Below, in pieces: positions 42,758-53,958 of a stretch of DNA of 64,000 nucleotides. The stretch comes from Agrococcus sediminis (GTDB lineage Bacteria; Actinomycetota; Actinomycetes; Actinomycetales; Microbacteriaceae). The notes under the pieces are model-generated. The model did no database searches. It was not told the origin of the DNA and saw nothing but the letters and a program-made list of their open reading frames with translations. Position 1 is the first letter of the stretch; each line of letters opens with the position of its first letter. The DNA is taken from assembly GCF_007923295.1 (NCBI RefSeq), contig NZ_VOIR01000012.1, positions 372,001 to 436,000 on the forward strand, read 5' to 3'. A program made the translations under genes and the position numbers.

Positions 42758-42774
42758 ATACCACCGGGGGGTAT
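42758..42774. promoter_or_regulatory. CsoR-like box at the head of the ABC operon
   Basis: ATACC-ACCGGGG-GGTAT is an imperfect version of the copper-repressor palindrome at 44113-44129, and the flanks also match (CCGCTTGC..GGATACC in both). On the minus strand TTCCGA and TACGCA, 17 apart, would be a promoter whose start falls in the box. The 42674-42903 intergenic stretch shows nothing else. Confidence 0.5.
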
Positions 42775-42903
42775 GCGTAGACCGTACACGGACGGGTCGG
42801 AAATGCGAAGCGACGGCGCTCGGGCGCGTCGAGATGCGCGAGCTGCGGTGCGCTGAGGCGGCGCCTCACCGTCCCTCCGCCGCCCTGGCTCAGGCCAGGC
42901 CGC

Positions 42904-44079
42904 TCAGGCGACGCCGAGCCGCGATGCCGCCCGGGCGACGTGGGGCCCGGCGTTCCAACCCACGACCCCGGTGAGCACGCCGTGAGCGTCGGTGAGCTCG
43001 GTGATGAGGCCGCCGCCCTCGAGCTCGACGGGGCGCTCGGCGGCGCCGAGCGCGGCCGAGCCCCTGCCTGCGACCACCGCGCCGTGCGCCATCAGCGTGA
43101 AGCCCGTCGTCACGCGCCATGGGCCCGGGTCCTCGGCGAGGCCGAGGTCGTGCAGCACCGCGCGCGCCGCGTGCGCGCCCTGGGCGCCCGCCGCATCCCA
43201 GTGGTCGGCGCGCAGGCCGCCGGTCACGGCGGCGGCGCTGCCCGCGGCGTAGACACCATCAGCCCCCTCCACGCGCATCCGGTCGTCGACGGCGATGGCG
43301 CCGTCGAAGCCCGCCCACGCCGTGTCGGGCCGCGAGCCGACGACGACGAGCACGGCGTCGGCGGTGAGCTCGCTCCCGTCGGCAAGCTCGACGATCGCGG
43401 CGTCCGAGGGCGCAGCGGGCGTCGCCGCGGCCGACGCTGCCCGGATCGCGACAACCTCGGTGCCCAAGCGGGCGTCGACGCTCTCGGCGCGCAGCGCCGC
43501 GAGGCGCGTCGCGATCTCGGTACCGAGCGCGGCGCGCAGGGGCAGCGGCGAGCGCCCCACGAGCGTCACGCGGGCGCCCGCCTCCGCGAAGTGGCTCGCG
43601 ACCTCGGCGCCGATGAAGCCTGCGCCCAGTATCACCAGCCTGGCCCCAGCGGGCTCCGGTAGGGCCTCGCGGAGCGCCTGCGCGTCGCGCGCGGCGTGCA
43701 TGGCGTGGAGGCGCACCGCGCCGTCGACGGCGATCGCCGCGTCGAGGGCGCGCGGGGCGCTGCCGGGTGCGAGCACGACCGCGATGCCGCGCAGGACCCG
43801 GCCGTCGTCCAGGACGATGGCCCGCTCCGTGCCGTCGAGGCGCGCGGCGCGGGCGTCGATCACCTCGACATCCGGCAGCGGCGGGAGCGCGATCTGCTCG
43901 GCCGTCAGCAGTCCGGGCAGCACCCCCTTGTCGACGAGGGTGCGGTTGATCGGCGCGGCGCCCTCGCCGTTGATCAGTCGGATGGGCCCGGAGAACCCTT
44001 CGGTCCGGAGCGCACGGGCGCAGCCGTGCCCGGCCGCCCCGGCACCCACGATCAGCACTGCCTGCTCGAACGACGACAT
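42904..44079 (-). CDS. FAD-dependent NAD(P)-disulfide/ferredoxin reductase-like oxidoreductase
   Basis: 391-aa flavoprotein. FAD-binding Rossmann motif VLIVGAGAAGHGCARALR at residues 8-25; a second Rossmann motif VILGAGFIGAEVASHFAEAG (NAD(P)H) near residue 150; GVYAAGSAAAVTGG for the FAD pyrophosphate contact near 280. There is no CxxxxC redox disulfide. This matches the rubredoxin/ferredoxin/nitrite reductase-like small pyridine-nucleotide oxidoreductases. It is divergent from copZ across the CsoR-type operator, so it is probably copper-induced. GAGGAGAGG precedes the ATG. Confidence 0.8.
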   Translation of the reverse strand: MSSFEQAVLIVGAGAAGHGCARALRTEGFSGPIRLINGEGAAPINRTLVDKGVLPGLLTAEQIALPPLPDVEVIDARAARLDGTERAIVLDDGRVLRGIAVVLAPGSAPRALDAAIAVDGAVRLHAMHAARDAQALREALPEPAGARLVILGAGFIGAEVASHFAEAGARVTLVGRSPLPLRAALGTEIATRLAALRAESVDARLGTEVVAIRAASAAATPAAPSDAAIVELADGSELTADAVLVVVGSRPDTAWAGFDGAIAVDDRMRVEGADGVYAAGSAAAVTGGLRADHWDAAGAQGAHAARAVLHDLGLAEDPGPWRVTTGFTLMAHGAVVAGRGSAALGAAERPVELEGGGLITELTDAHGVLTGVVGWNAGPHVARAASRLGVA

Positions 44080-44104
44080 CCGTCCCGCCTCTCCTCGCGA
44101 CCGC

Positions 44105-44132
44105 TTGCGCGGATACCCCCCTGGGGTATACC
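44105..44132 (+). promoter_or_regulatory. CsoR-type copper operator over the copZ promoter
   Basis: ATACCCC-CCT-GGGGTAT (44113-44129) is a perfect palindrome of the CsoR class known to bind Cu-responsive repressors. TTGCGC (44105-44110) and TATACC (44127-44132) flank it with 16-bp spacing as -35/-10. The box also lies 33 bases before the divergent oxidoreductase start. No csoR gene is in the window. Confidence 0.8.
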
Positions 44133-44186
44133 TTTCACGGTAACAGCACGGAGGGCCGATCGGGCCCGCGGATCCAGGAGGCGACC

Positions 44187-44402
44187 ATGACGACGACCGA
44201 GTACCAGGTGACCGGGATGACCTGCGGCCACTGCGAGGGCGCGATCCGCAGCGAGGTCGGCCAGATCGCCGGCGTCTCCGGCATCGAGGTCAGCGCCGCC
44301 TCCGGCCACCTCGCGGTCTCGACCGCAGGCGACGCGCCCGTCGACGACGCGGCCGTGCTCGCCGCCGTCGAGGAGGCCGGCTACGAGGCACGCGTCGCCT
44401 GA
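44187..44402 (+). CDS. copZ: Copper chaperone CopZ-type HMA protein
   Basis: 71-aa heavy-metal-associated domain. The metal loop is GMTCGHCEGAIRSEVGQI at residues 10-27, with the CxxC dithiol of Cu(I) chaperones, and VEEAGYEARVA ends the ferredoxin-like fold. It delivers Cu(I) to the P-type ATPase encoded at 45506. CAGGAGG upstream of the ATG is a strong ribosome site. First gene of the rightward copper operon. Confidence 0.93.
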   Translation: MTTTEYQVTGMTCGHCEGAIRSEVGQIAGVSGIEVSAASGHLAVSTAGDAPVDDAAVLAAVEEAGYEARVA

Positions 44403-44480
44403 CGCACCACGGTGCCCGCCCGCATCGGCACACACCGCATCCCGCTCCGCTCCCCACGCAGCCCCGACGAAGAGGACCCG

Positions 44481-45464
44481 ATGAACACTCCCGCCCGTCT
44501 CAGCATCTACGGCCTCGGCCTGGTCGCCGCCTTCGGCGCAGCCTTCCTGGTCGCCGGCGCGGTGGTGCCCGACTCCGCCGTCGAGGCTCGCGCCGCAGAG
44601 GTCGAGGAGGGCCATGGCGCCCACGAGGAGACGGTGCTGCCCGACGAGGCGGCCTCCGCCGCGCTCCCGGGCCTCTCGCTCGACGCCGACGGCTATCGGC
44701 TGAGCCCGATCACGGCGCCCGACGCGGTCGGCGAGGAGGAGGAGCTGCGCTTCTCGGTGCTCGGTGCCGACGACCAGCCGCTGCTCGAGTACACCGAGGA
44801 GCACGAGAAGGACCTGCACCTCATCGTCGTCCGCCAGGACGGCAGCGAGTTCCGGCACGTGCACCCCGAGATCGACGCCGAGGGCACGTGGTCGCTCCCC
44901 TGGAGCTGGGAGGAGGCGGGCACCTACCGCGTCTTCGCCGACTTCACGCCGGGCGGCGCCGAGAGCGGCGTGACGCTCACCCGCACCCTCAGCGTCGCCG
45001 GCGACTTCGAGCCCGCCGCCCAGGAGGACGAGGTGCGCACCTCGCAGGCCGGCGACTTCGAGGTCGAGCTCATCGGCGACCTGGCCGCAGGCGGCAGCTC
45101 GACGCTCACCGTCGAGGTCACTCGCGACGGCCAGCCCGTGACCACCATGGAGCCGTACCTCGGCGCCTTCGGCCACCTCGTGGCGCTGCGCGACGGCGAC
45201 CTCGCCTACCTGCACGTGCACCCCGAGGGCGCCGAGCCGGAGGCGGGTCAGCTCTCCGGCCCCACCGTCGAGTTCGCCACCGAGGCGCCGACGCCCGGCC
45301 GCTACCTCCTCTACTTCGACTTCCAGGTCGACGGCGAGGTGCAGACCGCCTCGTTCGTGCTCGGCACCGACGGGGAGGCCTCCGAGAGCGGCACGTCCGA
45401 CGAGGGCGACCACGAGGAGCCCGCCGAGGGCGACACGCACGACGACGGCGAAGACGACCACTGA
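44481..45464 (+). CDS. Exported His-rich metal-associated protein of the copper operon
   Basis: 327 aa. Residues 7-30 (LSIYGLGLVAAFGAAFLVAG) are a signal anchor. After it comes EVEEGHGAHEE and two beta-rich domains with conserved His-x-His pairs: HLIVVRQDGSEFRHVHPEI and GHLVALRDGDLAYLHVHPEG. The tail is acidic and His-rich (HEEPAEGDTHDDGEDDH). This matches the secreted proteins found between copZ and copA in many actinobacteria; periplasm-side copper handling is inferred. AGAGGAC precedes ATG 44481. Confidence 0.8.
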   Translation: MNTPARLSIYGLGLVAAFGAAFLVAGAVVPDSAVEARAAEVEEGHGAHEETVLPDEAASAALPGLSLDADGYRLSPITAPDAVGEEEELRFSVLGADDQPLLEYTEEHEKDLHLIVVRQDGSEFRHVHPEIDAEGTWSLPWSWEEAGTYRVFADFTPGGAESGVTLTRTLSVAGDFEPAAQEDEVRTSQAGDFEVELIGDLAAGGSSTLTVEVTRDGQPVTTMEPYLGAFGHLVALRDGDLAYLHVHPEGAEPEAGQLSGPTVEFATEAPTPGRYLLYFDFQVDGEVQTASFVLGTDGEASESGTSDEGDHEEPAEGDTHDDGEDDH

Positions 45465-45505
45465 GCCGCTGACGCTCCCCTACGCGAACGCAAGGATCGA
45501 ACATC

Positions 45506-47806
<2,301 letters not shown>

Positions 47807-47854
47807 CGCCGGCGACGACGACTGACCTCACCCACACCCCGAAAGGAACCCACC

Positions 47855-48064
47855 ATGTGCGAAGCCCACGACCACGCCGCCGCCACCACCACCGAGGCCG
47901 CGACCGCCGAGTGTCCCGTGATGCGCGGCAACCACGTCGATAAGGCCGACGCCGAGGCGCAGGGCCTCGTCCGCGAGTACCAGGGCGAGACGTACTACCT
48001 CTGCTGCGCGGCATGCGGCCCGCTGTTCGACGCTGACCCCGAGAAGTACCTCGTCGCGGCCTGA
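47855..48064 (+). CDS. YHS-type small metal-binding protein
   Basis: 69-aa protein. The N-terminal CEAHDHAAATTTEAATAECP holds Cys/His ligands, and the C-terminal REYQGETYYLCCAACGPLFD plus DPEKYL is a YHS domain. YHS proteins accompany copper ATPases and bind metal through the Cys pair. GAAAGGA precedes the ATG. Last gene of the copper operon; a strong hairpin follows. Confidence 0.85.
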   Translation: MCEAHDHAAATTTEAATAECPVMRGNHVDKADAEAQGLVREYQGETYYLCCAACGPLFDADPEKYLVAA

Positions 48065-48077
48065 GTCGCCGGCACGA

Positions 48078-48117
48078 CGGAAGAGGCGCCACCCAATGCG
48101 GGGCGGCGCCTCTTCCG
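48078..48117 (+). terminator. Hairpin terminator of the copper operon
   Basis: CGGAAGAGGCGCC (48078-48090) and GGCGCCTCTTCCG (48105-48117) are perfect 13-bp arms around 14 bases, 14 bp after the YHS stop. No T tract. Confidence 0.75.
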
Positions 48118-48191
48118 CGTCGCGGCGTCCGGTCGTAACTGCGCTCCCAGTCGACGCGCTGTTGCCGCGCCGGTCTGGCTATGCCATTGTT

Positions 48192-48205
48192 TGCGTATGA
48201 ACGCA
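48192..48205. promoter_or_regulatory. Dyad over the start codon of the ArsR gene
   Basis: TGCGT-ATGA-ACGCA is a perfect 5-bp-arm palindrome that includes the ATG at 48197, in an AT-richer patch. Autorepression by the encoded ArsR protein is plausible. Confidence 0.45.
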
Positions 48206-48556
48206 GATATGCAAGTAGTCGACGAGCCGGTCGAGCTCGCGGTCGAGGTCTTCTCGATGCTCGCCGACGCGACGCGGGTGAAGATCCTGCTGGCGCTCCG
48301 CGAGGGCGAGCAGTCGGTCGGCGACCTCGCCGCCGCGGTGCGGAAGCCCACGCCCGGCGTCTCGCAGCACCTCGCCAAGCTGCGCCTCGCGCGCATGGTG
48401 GTCGCCCGCCACGAGGGCACCCGCGTCTACTACCGGCTCGCCGACGACCACGCGAGCGAGCTCGTCGCCGTCGCCATGCACCAGGCCGAGCACATGCTCG
48501 GCACGGCCCCCGAGCACCTCGGCGTGCCCGAGGAGGTGGGCGGCGACCGTGCGTGA
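48197..48556 (+). CDS. ArsR/SmtB family repressor
   Basis: 119-aa winged-helix regulator: EVFSMLADATRVKILLALRE, then VGDLAAAVRKPTPGVSQHLAKLRLARMV and wing RHEGTRVYYRLADDHA. The HQAEHMLG helix near the end (VAVAMHQAEHMLGTAPEHLG) has His residues like those of CmtR/SmtB-type metal sites, but recognition-helix Cys ligands are absent. ATG 48197 is preferred; TTG 48191 is in frame. The message is probably leaderless. The following MFS gene overlaps by 8 bases. Confidence 0.87.
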   Translation: MNADMQVVDEPVELAVEVFSMLADATRVKILLALREGEQSVGDLAAAVRKPTPGVSQHLAKLRLARMVVARHEGTRVYYRLADDHASELVAVAMHQAEHMLGTAPEHLGVPEEVGGDRA

Positions 48557-49769
48557 GGTGCTGCGGAACCCCGCCTACGCCAAGCTCTTCAGCGCGCAGA
48601 TCGTCGCGCTGCTCGGCACGGGCCTCCTGACGGTCGCGCTGGGACTCCTCGCCTTCGACCTCGCGGGCGGCGACGCCGGCGTCGTGCTCGGCATCGCGCT
48701 CACGATCAAGATGCTCGCGTACGTGGGCGCCGGGCCGCTGCTCATCGCGGCGACCAGCCGCGTGCCGCGGAAGGCGCTGCTCATCGGCGCCGACGTCGTG
48801 CGCGCCGCGATCGCGCTCCTGCTGCCGCTCGTCGGCGAGGTGTGGCAGATCTATGTGCTCATCTTCCTGCTGCAGTGCGCATCCGCCACCTTCACTCCCG
48901 CCTTCCAGGCGGTGATCCCCGAGATCCTGCCCGACGAGCGCCAGTACACCCGCGCCCTCTCGCTGTCGCGGCTCGCCTACGACCTCGAGTCGCTCGTGAG
49001 CCCCGCGCTCGCCGCCGCGCTGCTGCTCGTCACGAGCTACTCCAACCTGTTCCTGGGCACCGTCGCCGGCTTCGCGCTCTCGGCGCTGCTCGTCGTCGCG
49101 ACGCGGTTCCCCGCCATCGAGGCGCAGCAGGGGCTGACGTTCTTCCAGCGCCTGACGCAGGGCGCGCGCATCTTCCTGCAGCACGCCGAGCTGCGGGCGC
49201 TGCTCGCGCTCAACCTCGCGGTCGCGGCGCCCACGGCGATGGTGATCGTGAACACCGTGGTGCTCGTGCAGGACCGGCTCGCGCGGCCGCAGGCGGATGT
49301 CGCGTTCCTGCTCGCCGCCTACGGCGCGGGCTCCATGGTCGTCGCGCTGCTGCTGCCGCGGCTGCTCGAACGCGTGCCCGACCGCACGGTCATGCTCGCG
49401 GGCGCCGCGTCGGCGACGCTCGGGCTCGGAGGGACGACGGCCGCGCTCCTGACGGTGCCGTCCTGGCCGATGCTGCTCGCGCTCTGGGCGGTGCTGGGAG
49501 CGGGCAACGCGGCGATCCTCACCGCGTCGTCGCGGCTGCTGCGGCGCAACGCCTCGACGCAGGAGCGCCCGGCCGTCTTCGCCGCGCAGTTCTCGCTGTC
49601 GCACGCGTGCTTCATCGTCACCTACCCCCTCGCGGGCGTGCTCGGCGCGGCGCTCGGGCTCGGCTGGACCGCGCTCGTGCTGGGGGCGATCGCGGGCGTC
49701 GCCACCCTGGCGGCCGCGCTGCTGTGGACGAGCCGGGAGCCGGCGCGGCTCGAGCCCGTCACCGATTGA
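48549..49769 (+). CDS. MFS transporter co-transcribed with ArsR repressor
   Basis: 406-aa MFS protein with 12 helices. LRNPAYAKLFSAQIVALLGT opens helix 1 and ATSRVPRKALLIGADVVRAA is the motif-A-type loop. ATFTPAFQAVIPEILPDERQ is the conserved helix-4/5 loop of the MFS_3 group, as in the other exporters of this window. Starts with GTG 48549 inside the ArsR gene (8-bp overlap), which suggests metal or metabolite export under that repressor. The ion is unknown. Confidence 0.85.
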   Translation: MREVLRNPAYAKLFSAQIVALLGTGLLTVALGLLAFDLAGGDAGVVLGIALTIKMLAYVGAGPLLIAATSRVPRKALLIGADVVRAAIALLLPLVGEVWQIYVLIFLLQCASATFTPAFQAVIPEILPDERQYTRALSLSRLAYDLESLVSPALAAALLLVTSYSNLFLGTVAGFALSALLVVATRFPAIEAQQGLTFFQRLTQGARIFLQHAELRALLALNLAVAAPTAMVIVNTVVLVQDRLARPQADVAFLLAAYGAGSMVVALLLPRLLERVPDRTVMLAGAASATLGLGGTTAALLTVPSWPMLLALWAVLGAGNAAILTASSRLLRRNASTQERPAVFAAQFSLSHACFIVTYPLAGVLGAALGLGWTALVLGAIAGVATLAAALLWTSREPARLEPVTD

Positions 49770-49784
49770 GGATCGGTCGCGGAA

Positions 49785-49803
49785 CGAGGAGGCTCGCTCC
49801 TCG
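49785..49803 (+). terminator. Small hairpin after the MFS gene
   Basis: CGAGGAG-GCTCG-CTCCTCG, 16 bp past the stop; a second stem ACCGAT-TGAGG-ATCGGT covers the stop codon itself. Candidate terminator only. Confidence 0.35.
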
Positions 49804-49904
49804 ATCCGCGGCGGGCTCCGATTCGCTCCTCGATCGGTCGCGCGGCGCAGCCATGACCGCGTGGGCGCGGCCGAGTGCCTGGTGGCACTGCGATACTCGG
49901 GGCG

Positions 49905-50624
49905 ATGAAGGCGCACGAGACCGTGATGGGCTGGGTGACGGCCGAGCTGCAGAGCGGCCGGCTGTCGATCGGCGATCACCTGCCCGGTGAACGCGCGCTC
50001 GCCGAGACGCTGGGCGTGTCGCGCGGATCGCTGCGGGAGGCCCTCCGCGTGCTCGAGGCGGTCGGCGCCATCCGCACCTCGACCGGCTCCGGCCCGCGCT
50101 CGGGCACGATCATCACCGCGTCACCGGGTCAGGCGCTCGCCCTCTCGCTCAACCTGCAGCTCGCGACCCGCCACGTCGAGCACGCCCACGTGTTCGAGGT
50201 GCGGCTGCTGCTCGAGGCCTGGAGCGCCGAGCACGCCGATCTCGCCAGCGGCGACTGGCCGACGGCCGAGCGCCTCCTCGACCGCATGGACGACCCCGGG
50301 CTCGGCGTGCCCGAGTTCCTCCAGCTCGACGCCGAGTTCCACGTCGCGCTGTCGCGCGCGGCGGGCAATCCGCTCATCAGCACGCTCATGGACGCGCTGC
50401 GCACCTCCATCGCCGACCACACGCTCGCGCGCGCGCAGGCGCTGCCCGACTGGCCGACGACGGCGACGCGGCTCCGCGGGGAGCATCGCGGCATCTATGA
50501 GCGGATGCGCGCCGACGACCGGGAGGGCGCTGCAGCGCTGCTTCGCGACCACATCCGCGGCTACTACGCCGAGACCTCGACGGAGCCGGACGGCGCTCGC
50601 ACCGCGACGGACGCGACGGGGTAG
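49905..50624 (+). CDS. FCD-type GntR regulator, LldR-like
   Basis: 239-aa regulator. N-terminal winged helix: LPGERALAETLGVSRGSLRE then ALRVLEAVGAIRTSTGSG. The C-terminal FCD domain has FEVRLLLEAWSAEHAD, EFHVALSRAAGNPL with metal His, and ADHTLARAQAL/RGEHRGIYERMRADDREGA halves with further His. FCD proteins bind carboxylates such as lactate. The MHS transporter and lldD follow, and the TGGTC-n-GACCA operators between fit the LldR/PdhR recognition pattern. ATG 49905 chosen; the frame is open to 49875. Confidence 0.88.
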   Translation: MKAHETVMGWVTAELQSGRLSIGDHLPGERALAETLGVSRGSLREALRVLEAVGAIRTSTGSGPRSGTIITASPGQALALSLNLQLATRHVEHAHVFEVRLLLEAWSAEHADLASGDWPTAERLLDRMDDPGLGVPEFLQLDAEFHVALSRAAGNPLISTLMDALRTSIADHTLARAQALPDWPTTATRLRGEHRGIYERMRADDREGAAALLRDHIRGYYAETSTEPDGARTATDATG

Positions 50625-50663
50625 CGACGCGCTCCGCCGGTGCGGACCGCGCGCCTTCGGCGC

Positions 50664-50721
50664 TTGACGGCGGGTGCCCGCTGCTCTATCGTCGCTGTGG
50701 TCTGACCACATGGTCCGACCA
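50664..50721 (+). promoter_or_regulatory. Promoter with two LldR/PdhR-type operators
   Basis: TTGACG (50664-50669) and TATCGT (50687-50692) are 17 bases apart. GTGGTC-T-GACCAC (50697-50709) and TGGTC-C-GACCA (50711-50721) follow, centred 13 bp apart at the expected start site. The TGGTCnGACCA pattern is that of FadR-subfamily regulators of lactate genes, so the protein encoded just upstream is the probable repressor. Confidence 0.75.
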
Positions 50722-50751
50722 CACTCGAACGCTTCTCGAAGGAGAGAAACC

Positions 50752-52095
50752 GTGGCCAGCACCTCTGCTCCCGCAGCTCAGCCGCCGCATCGGCTCAACT
50801 ACCGCGTCCTGTTCGGCAGCCTCTCCGGCAGCGTCATCGAGTGGTTCGACTTCCTCGTGTACGGCACGGTCGCCGCCCTCGTCTTCAACCGCATCTTCTT
50901 CCCCACCGACGACCCGTTCATCTCGACGCTGCTGGCCTACGCGTCGTTCTCGCTGACGTTCTTCTTCCGGCCCATCGGCGGCGTCGTCTTCGCGCACATC
51001 GGCGACCGGATCGGCCGCAAGAAGACGCTGTTCCTCACGCTGATGCTGATGGGCGGCGGCACCGTCGCGATCGGCCTCCTGCCCGACTACTCGGCGATCG
51101 GCATCTGGGCCCCGATCCTGCTCGTCCTCTTCCGCATCATGCAGGGCATCGGCATCGGCGGCGAGTGGGGCGGAGCCCTGCTGCTGGCCTACGAGTACGC
51201 ACCGAAGCACCGCCGAGGCCTCTACGGTGCCGTGCCGCAGATGGGCATCAGCCTCGGCCTGCTCCTCGCCTCGGCCGTCGTCGCGCTGCTGACGCTCATG
51301 CCCGAGGACCAGTTCCTGGCATGGGGCTGGCGGATCCCGTTCGTCGCGAGCGTCGTGCTGGTCTTCATCGGCCTGTGGATCCGCAACGGACTGGACGAGA
51401 CGCCCGAGTTCCAGCGGATCCGCGACACCGGCGCGCGCCTGCGCCTGCCCATCAAGGAGGTCGTCACGAAGCACTGGGGCGCCGTGCTCGTCTCGATCGG
51501 CGCGAAGGCCGCCGAGACCGGCCCCTTCTACATCTTCGGCACCTACGTGATCGCCTACGCCACGAACATCCTCGACGTGCGCCAGAACATCGTGCTGCTC
51601 GCCGTCGCGGCCGCGGCGCTCGTCGCCACGGTGTGGATGCCGTTCTTCGGCCATCTCTCCGACCGCGTCGGCCGCGCCGTGCTCTACCGGATCTCGGCGA
51701 CGGCGACGATCGTGCTCGTCGCGCCCTACTTCTGGGTCCTGAACACCGGTGAGACGTGGGCGGTCTTCGCCGCGACCATCGTCGCGTTTGGCCTGCTGTG
51801 GGGCAGCGTGAACGCGATCCTCGGCACGCTGATCGCCGAGAGCTTCAGCCCCGAGGTGCGCTACACCGGCGCGACGCTCGGCTACCAGGTGGGCGCTGCG
51901 ATCTTCGGCGGCACCGCGCCGCTGATCGCGGCGTGGCTGCTCGAGGCGAGCGGCGGCGAGTGGTGGCCGATCGCCGTCTACGTAGCCATCTGCGCCGGCC
52001 TGTCGGTCGTCGCCTCATTCTTCATCTCGCGCGTCGCGCACGTCGAGGCGACGCAGGAGGCCACGACGAGCGATCCCGTGCCCGACGTGCGCTGA
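50752..52095 (+). CDS. MHS-family MFS transporter (probable lactate/organic acid uptake)
   Basis: 447-aa MFS symporter of the metabolite:H+ symporter (MHS) family. [40 protein letters not shown] and [20 protein letters not shown] are the diagnostic MHS motifs, and [16 protein letters not shown] follows. These proteins take up organic acids such as citrate or alpha-ketoglutarate; lldD downstream points to lactate. GTG 50752 is preceded by AAGGAGA. It lies 50 bp before lldD and after the two operators. Confidence 0.9.
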   Translation: MASTSAPAAQPPHRLNYRVLFGSLSGSVIEWFDFLVYGTVAALVFNRIFFPTDDPFISTLLAYASFSLTFFFRPIGGVVFAHIGDRIGRKKTLFLTLMLMGGGTVAIGLLPDYSAIGIWAPILLVLFRIMQGIGIGGEWGGALLLAYEYAPKHRRGLYGAVPQMGISLGLLLASAVVALLTLMPEDQFLAWGWRIPFVASVVLVFIGLWIRNGLDETPEFQRIRDTGARLRLPIKEVVTKHWGAVLVSIGAKAAETGPFYIFGTYVIAYATNILDVRQNIVLLAVAAAALVATVWMPFFGHLSDRVGRAVLYRISATATIVLVAPYFWVLNTGETWAVFAATIVAFGLLWGSVNAILGTLIAESFSPEVRYTGATLGYQVGAAIFGGTAPLIAAWLLEASGGEWWPIAVYVAICAGLSVVASFFISRVAHVEATQEATTSDPVPDVR

Positions 52096-52145
52096 GCGCC
52101 GCGCCAGCCGCGCCCATCCGTCCCGCATCCACACCGAGGAGCATC

Positions 52146-53402
52146 ATGAAGCGACAACTCCCCCGACTCGGCGAGCTCGCCGAGCTCATGCAGTTCAAGC
52201 GTCCCGACCTCGACGCCCGTCGTCGCCGGCTCGACGCGGCCCTCACGATCGACGACCTGCGGGCGATCGCCAAGCGGCGCACCCCGGCCGCCGCCTTCGA
52301 CTACACCGACGGCGCCGCCGACGGCGAGGTCTCGCTCACCCGCGCGCGGCAGGCGTTCGAGGACGTCGAGTTCCACCCCGACATCCTGCGGCCCGCCGCG
52401 AGCGTCGACACCTCGACGACCGTGCTCGGCGGCCCGAGCTCGATGCCCTTCGGCATCGCGCCCACCGGCTTCACGCGCCTCATGCAGTCCGAGGGCGAGA
52501 CCGCCGGCGCCGGTGCCGCGGCCGCCGCGGGCATCCCCTTCACGCTCTCGACGCTCGGCACCACGACGATCGAGGAGGTCAAGGCGGTCAACCCGCACGG
52601 CCGCAACTGGTTCCAGCTCTACGTCATGCGCGACCGCGAGGTCTCGTACGGGCTCGTCGAGCGGGCGGCCGCCGCGGGCTACGACACCCTCATGTTCACG
52701 GTCGACACGCCCATCGCCGGCGCGCGCCTGCGCGACAAGCGCAACGGCTTCTCGATCCCGCCGCAGCTGACGCTCAAGACCGTCGTCGACGCGATCCCCC
52801 GCCCGTGGTGGTGGTTCGACTTCCTCACGACGCCCAAGCTCGAGTTCGCGTCGCTGTCGACCACCGGCGGCACCGTGGGCGAGCTGATCAACAACGCCTT
52901 CGACCCGACCATCTCGTACGACGACCTCGACGTCATCCGCTCCATGTGGCCGGGGAAGCTCGTCGTGAAGGGCGTGCAGAACGTGCCGGATGCGGTGCGG
53001 CTCATCGAGGGCGGCGTCGACGGCATCGTGCTGTCGAACCACGGCGGGCGCCAGCTCGACCGCGCGCCCGTGCCGTTCCACCTGCTGCCGCAGGTCGTGC
53101 GCGAGGTCGGCCGCGACGCGACGGTCATGGTCGACACGGGCATCATGCACGGCGCCGACATCGTCGCCTCGGTGGCGCTCGGCGCCAAGTTCACGCTCAT
53201 CGGCCGCGCCTACCTCTACGGCCTGATGGCCGGCGGGCGCCAGGGCGTCGACCGCACGATCGCCATCCTGCGCTCCGAGATCGAGCGCACCATGGCGCTG
53301 CTGGGCGTCTCGTCGCTCGACGAGCTCGAGCCGCGCCACGTGACGCAGCTGCAGCGGCTCACGCCGATCGCGCGCGACGCGGCGGAGCGCATCGAGGGCT
53401 GA
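52146..53402 (+). CDS. lldD: L-lactate dehydrogenase (quinone/FMN), alpha-hydroxy-acid oxidase family
   Basis: 418-aa FMN enzyme. Motifs: [94 protein letters not shown], and [15 protein letters not shown] with the catalytic His and the Arg of the substrate site, then [14 protein letters not shown] for FMN phosphate. Oxidises L-lactate to pyruvate and passes electrons to quinone. GAGGA precedes the ATG. Last gene of the lactate operon; a GC stem over the end of the convergent VanZ-like gene could stop transcription. Confidence 0.92.
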   Translation: MKRQLPRLGELAELMQFKRPDLDARRRRLDAALTIDDLRAIAKRRTPAAAFDYTDGAADGEVSLTRARQAFEDVEFHPDILRPAASVDTSTTVLGGPSSMPFGIAPTGFTRLMQSEGETAGAGAAAAAGIPFTLSTLGTTTIEEVKAVNPHGRNWFQLYVMRDREVSYGLVERAAAAGYDTLMFTVDTPIAGARLRDKRNGFSIPPQLTLKTVVDAIPRPWWWFDFLTTPKLEFASLSTTGGTVGELINNAFDPTISYDDLDVIRSMWPGKLVVKGVQNVPDAVRLIEGGVDGIVLSNHGGRQLDRAPVPFHLLPQVVREVGRDATVMVDTGIMHGADIVASVALGAKFTLIGRAYLYGLMAGGRQGVDRTIAILRSEIERTMALLGVSSLDELEPRHVTQLQRLTPIARDAAERIEG

Positions 53403-53414
53403 GCGGGCGACTCC

Positions 53415-53789
53415 TCAGGCCGCCGGCACCCGCCGGCGGCCGGCGAGGCGGCGGCGCAGCAGCAGGCCGAGCGCGAGGCCGAGCGCGACGCCGACGAGGT
53501 CGGCGACCGCGTCCCACGGGTCGCCCGAGCGCTCGGCGAGCAGCGCGTGCTGGATGAGCTCGGATGCGACGGCGTGGGCTGCGAGCGCCGCCCCGAGCCA
53601 GGCGGGCGCGAGGCCCGCGAGCACGCCGAGCAGCGCCGGCGCGAGGAACACCGCCGCGTGCAGCACCTTGTCGAGCCCGGGCGCCTGCGGCAGGTCGGAC
53701 GGCGGGCTCGGCAGGTAGAGCACGACGAGCTGCGCGACGAGCGCGAGCGCGAAGAGCGCCCCCGCCGCCCGACGCACGCCCACTCGCAT
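53415..53789 (-). CDS. VanZ-like membrane protein
   Basis: 124-aa protein with four hydrophobic segments. The typical VanZ pattern is GLDKVLHAAVFLAPALLGV, then AVASELIQHALLAERSGDPW and DAVADLVGVALGLALG, containing the conserved Asp-Lys, His and Glu-x-x-Gln residues. VanZ-type proteins are linked to teicoplanin tolerance in enterococci; the function in actinobacteria is unproven. ATG 53789; alone, convergent to lldD. Confidence 0.8.
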   Translation of the reverse strand: MRVGVRRAAGALFALALVAQLVVLYLPSPPSDLPQAPGLDKVLHAAVFLAPALLGVLAGLAPAWLGAALAAHAVASELIQHALLAERSGDPWDAVADLVGVALGLALGLLLRRRLAGRRRVPAA

Positions 53790-53889
53790 GCGTCGATCGT
53801 CGCATCTCTTCCACAGCGGCCCGACGACCCTGCCCCCGGAGTCATCCCTGAGCGCATCATCGGATCATGGCAAGTACGGGGAAGCGGCC

Positions 53890-53913
53890 CATAACGCGTT
53901 GCGTTCATAACGC
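53890..53913 (+). promoter_or_regulatory. Repeated operator-like sites before higA
   Basis: CATAACGC occurs twice (53890 and 53906) with 16-bp spacing, separated by GTTGCGTT, so AACGC-GTT-GCGTT forms a small palindrome. TTGCGT at 53899 may be a -35. HigA-type antitoxins autorepress at such sites. Confidence 0.45.
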
Positions 53914-53934
53914 CACGCGTGATGCAATGCTCTC

Positions 53935-53958
53935 GTGATCAAGTCGTTCGGAGGAGCG
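53935..53958 (+). pseudogene. higB: Remnant of higB toxin start codons
   Basis: GTGATCAAGTCGTTC encodes VIKSF, which equals the usual HigB N-terminus MIKSF, and then runs in frame straight into the ribosome site and ATG of higA. The rest of the toxin (about 85 codons) is missing, which implies an in-frame deletion. Inference from a very short match. Confidence 0.45.
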
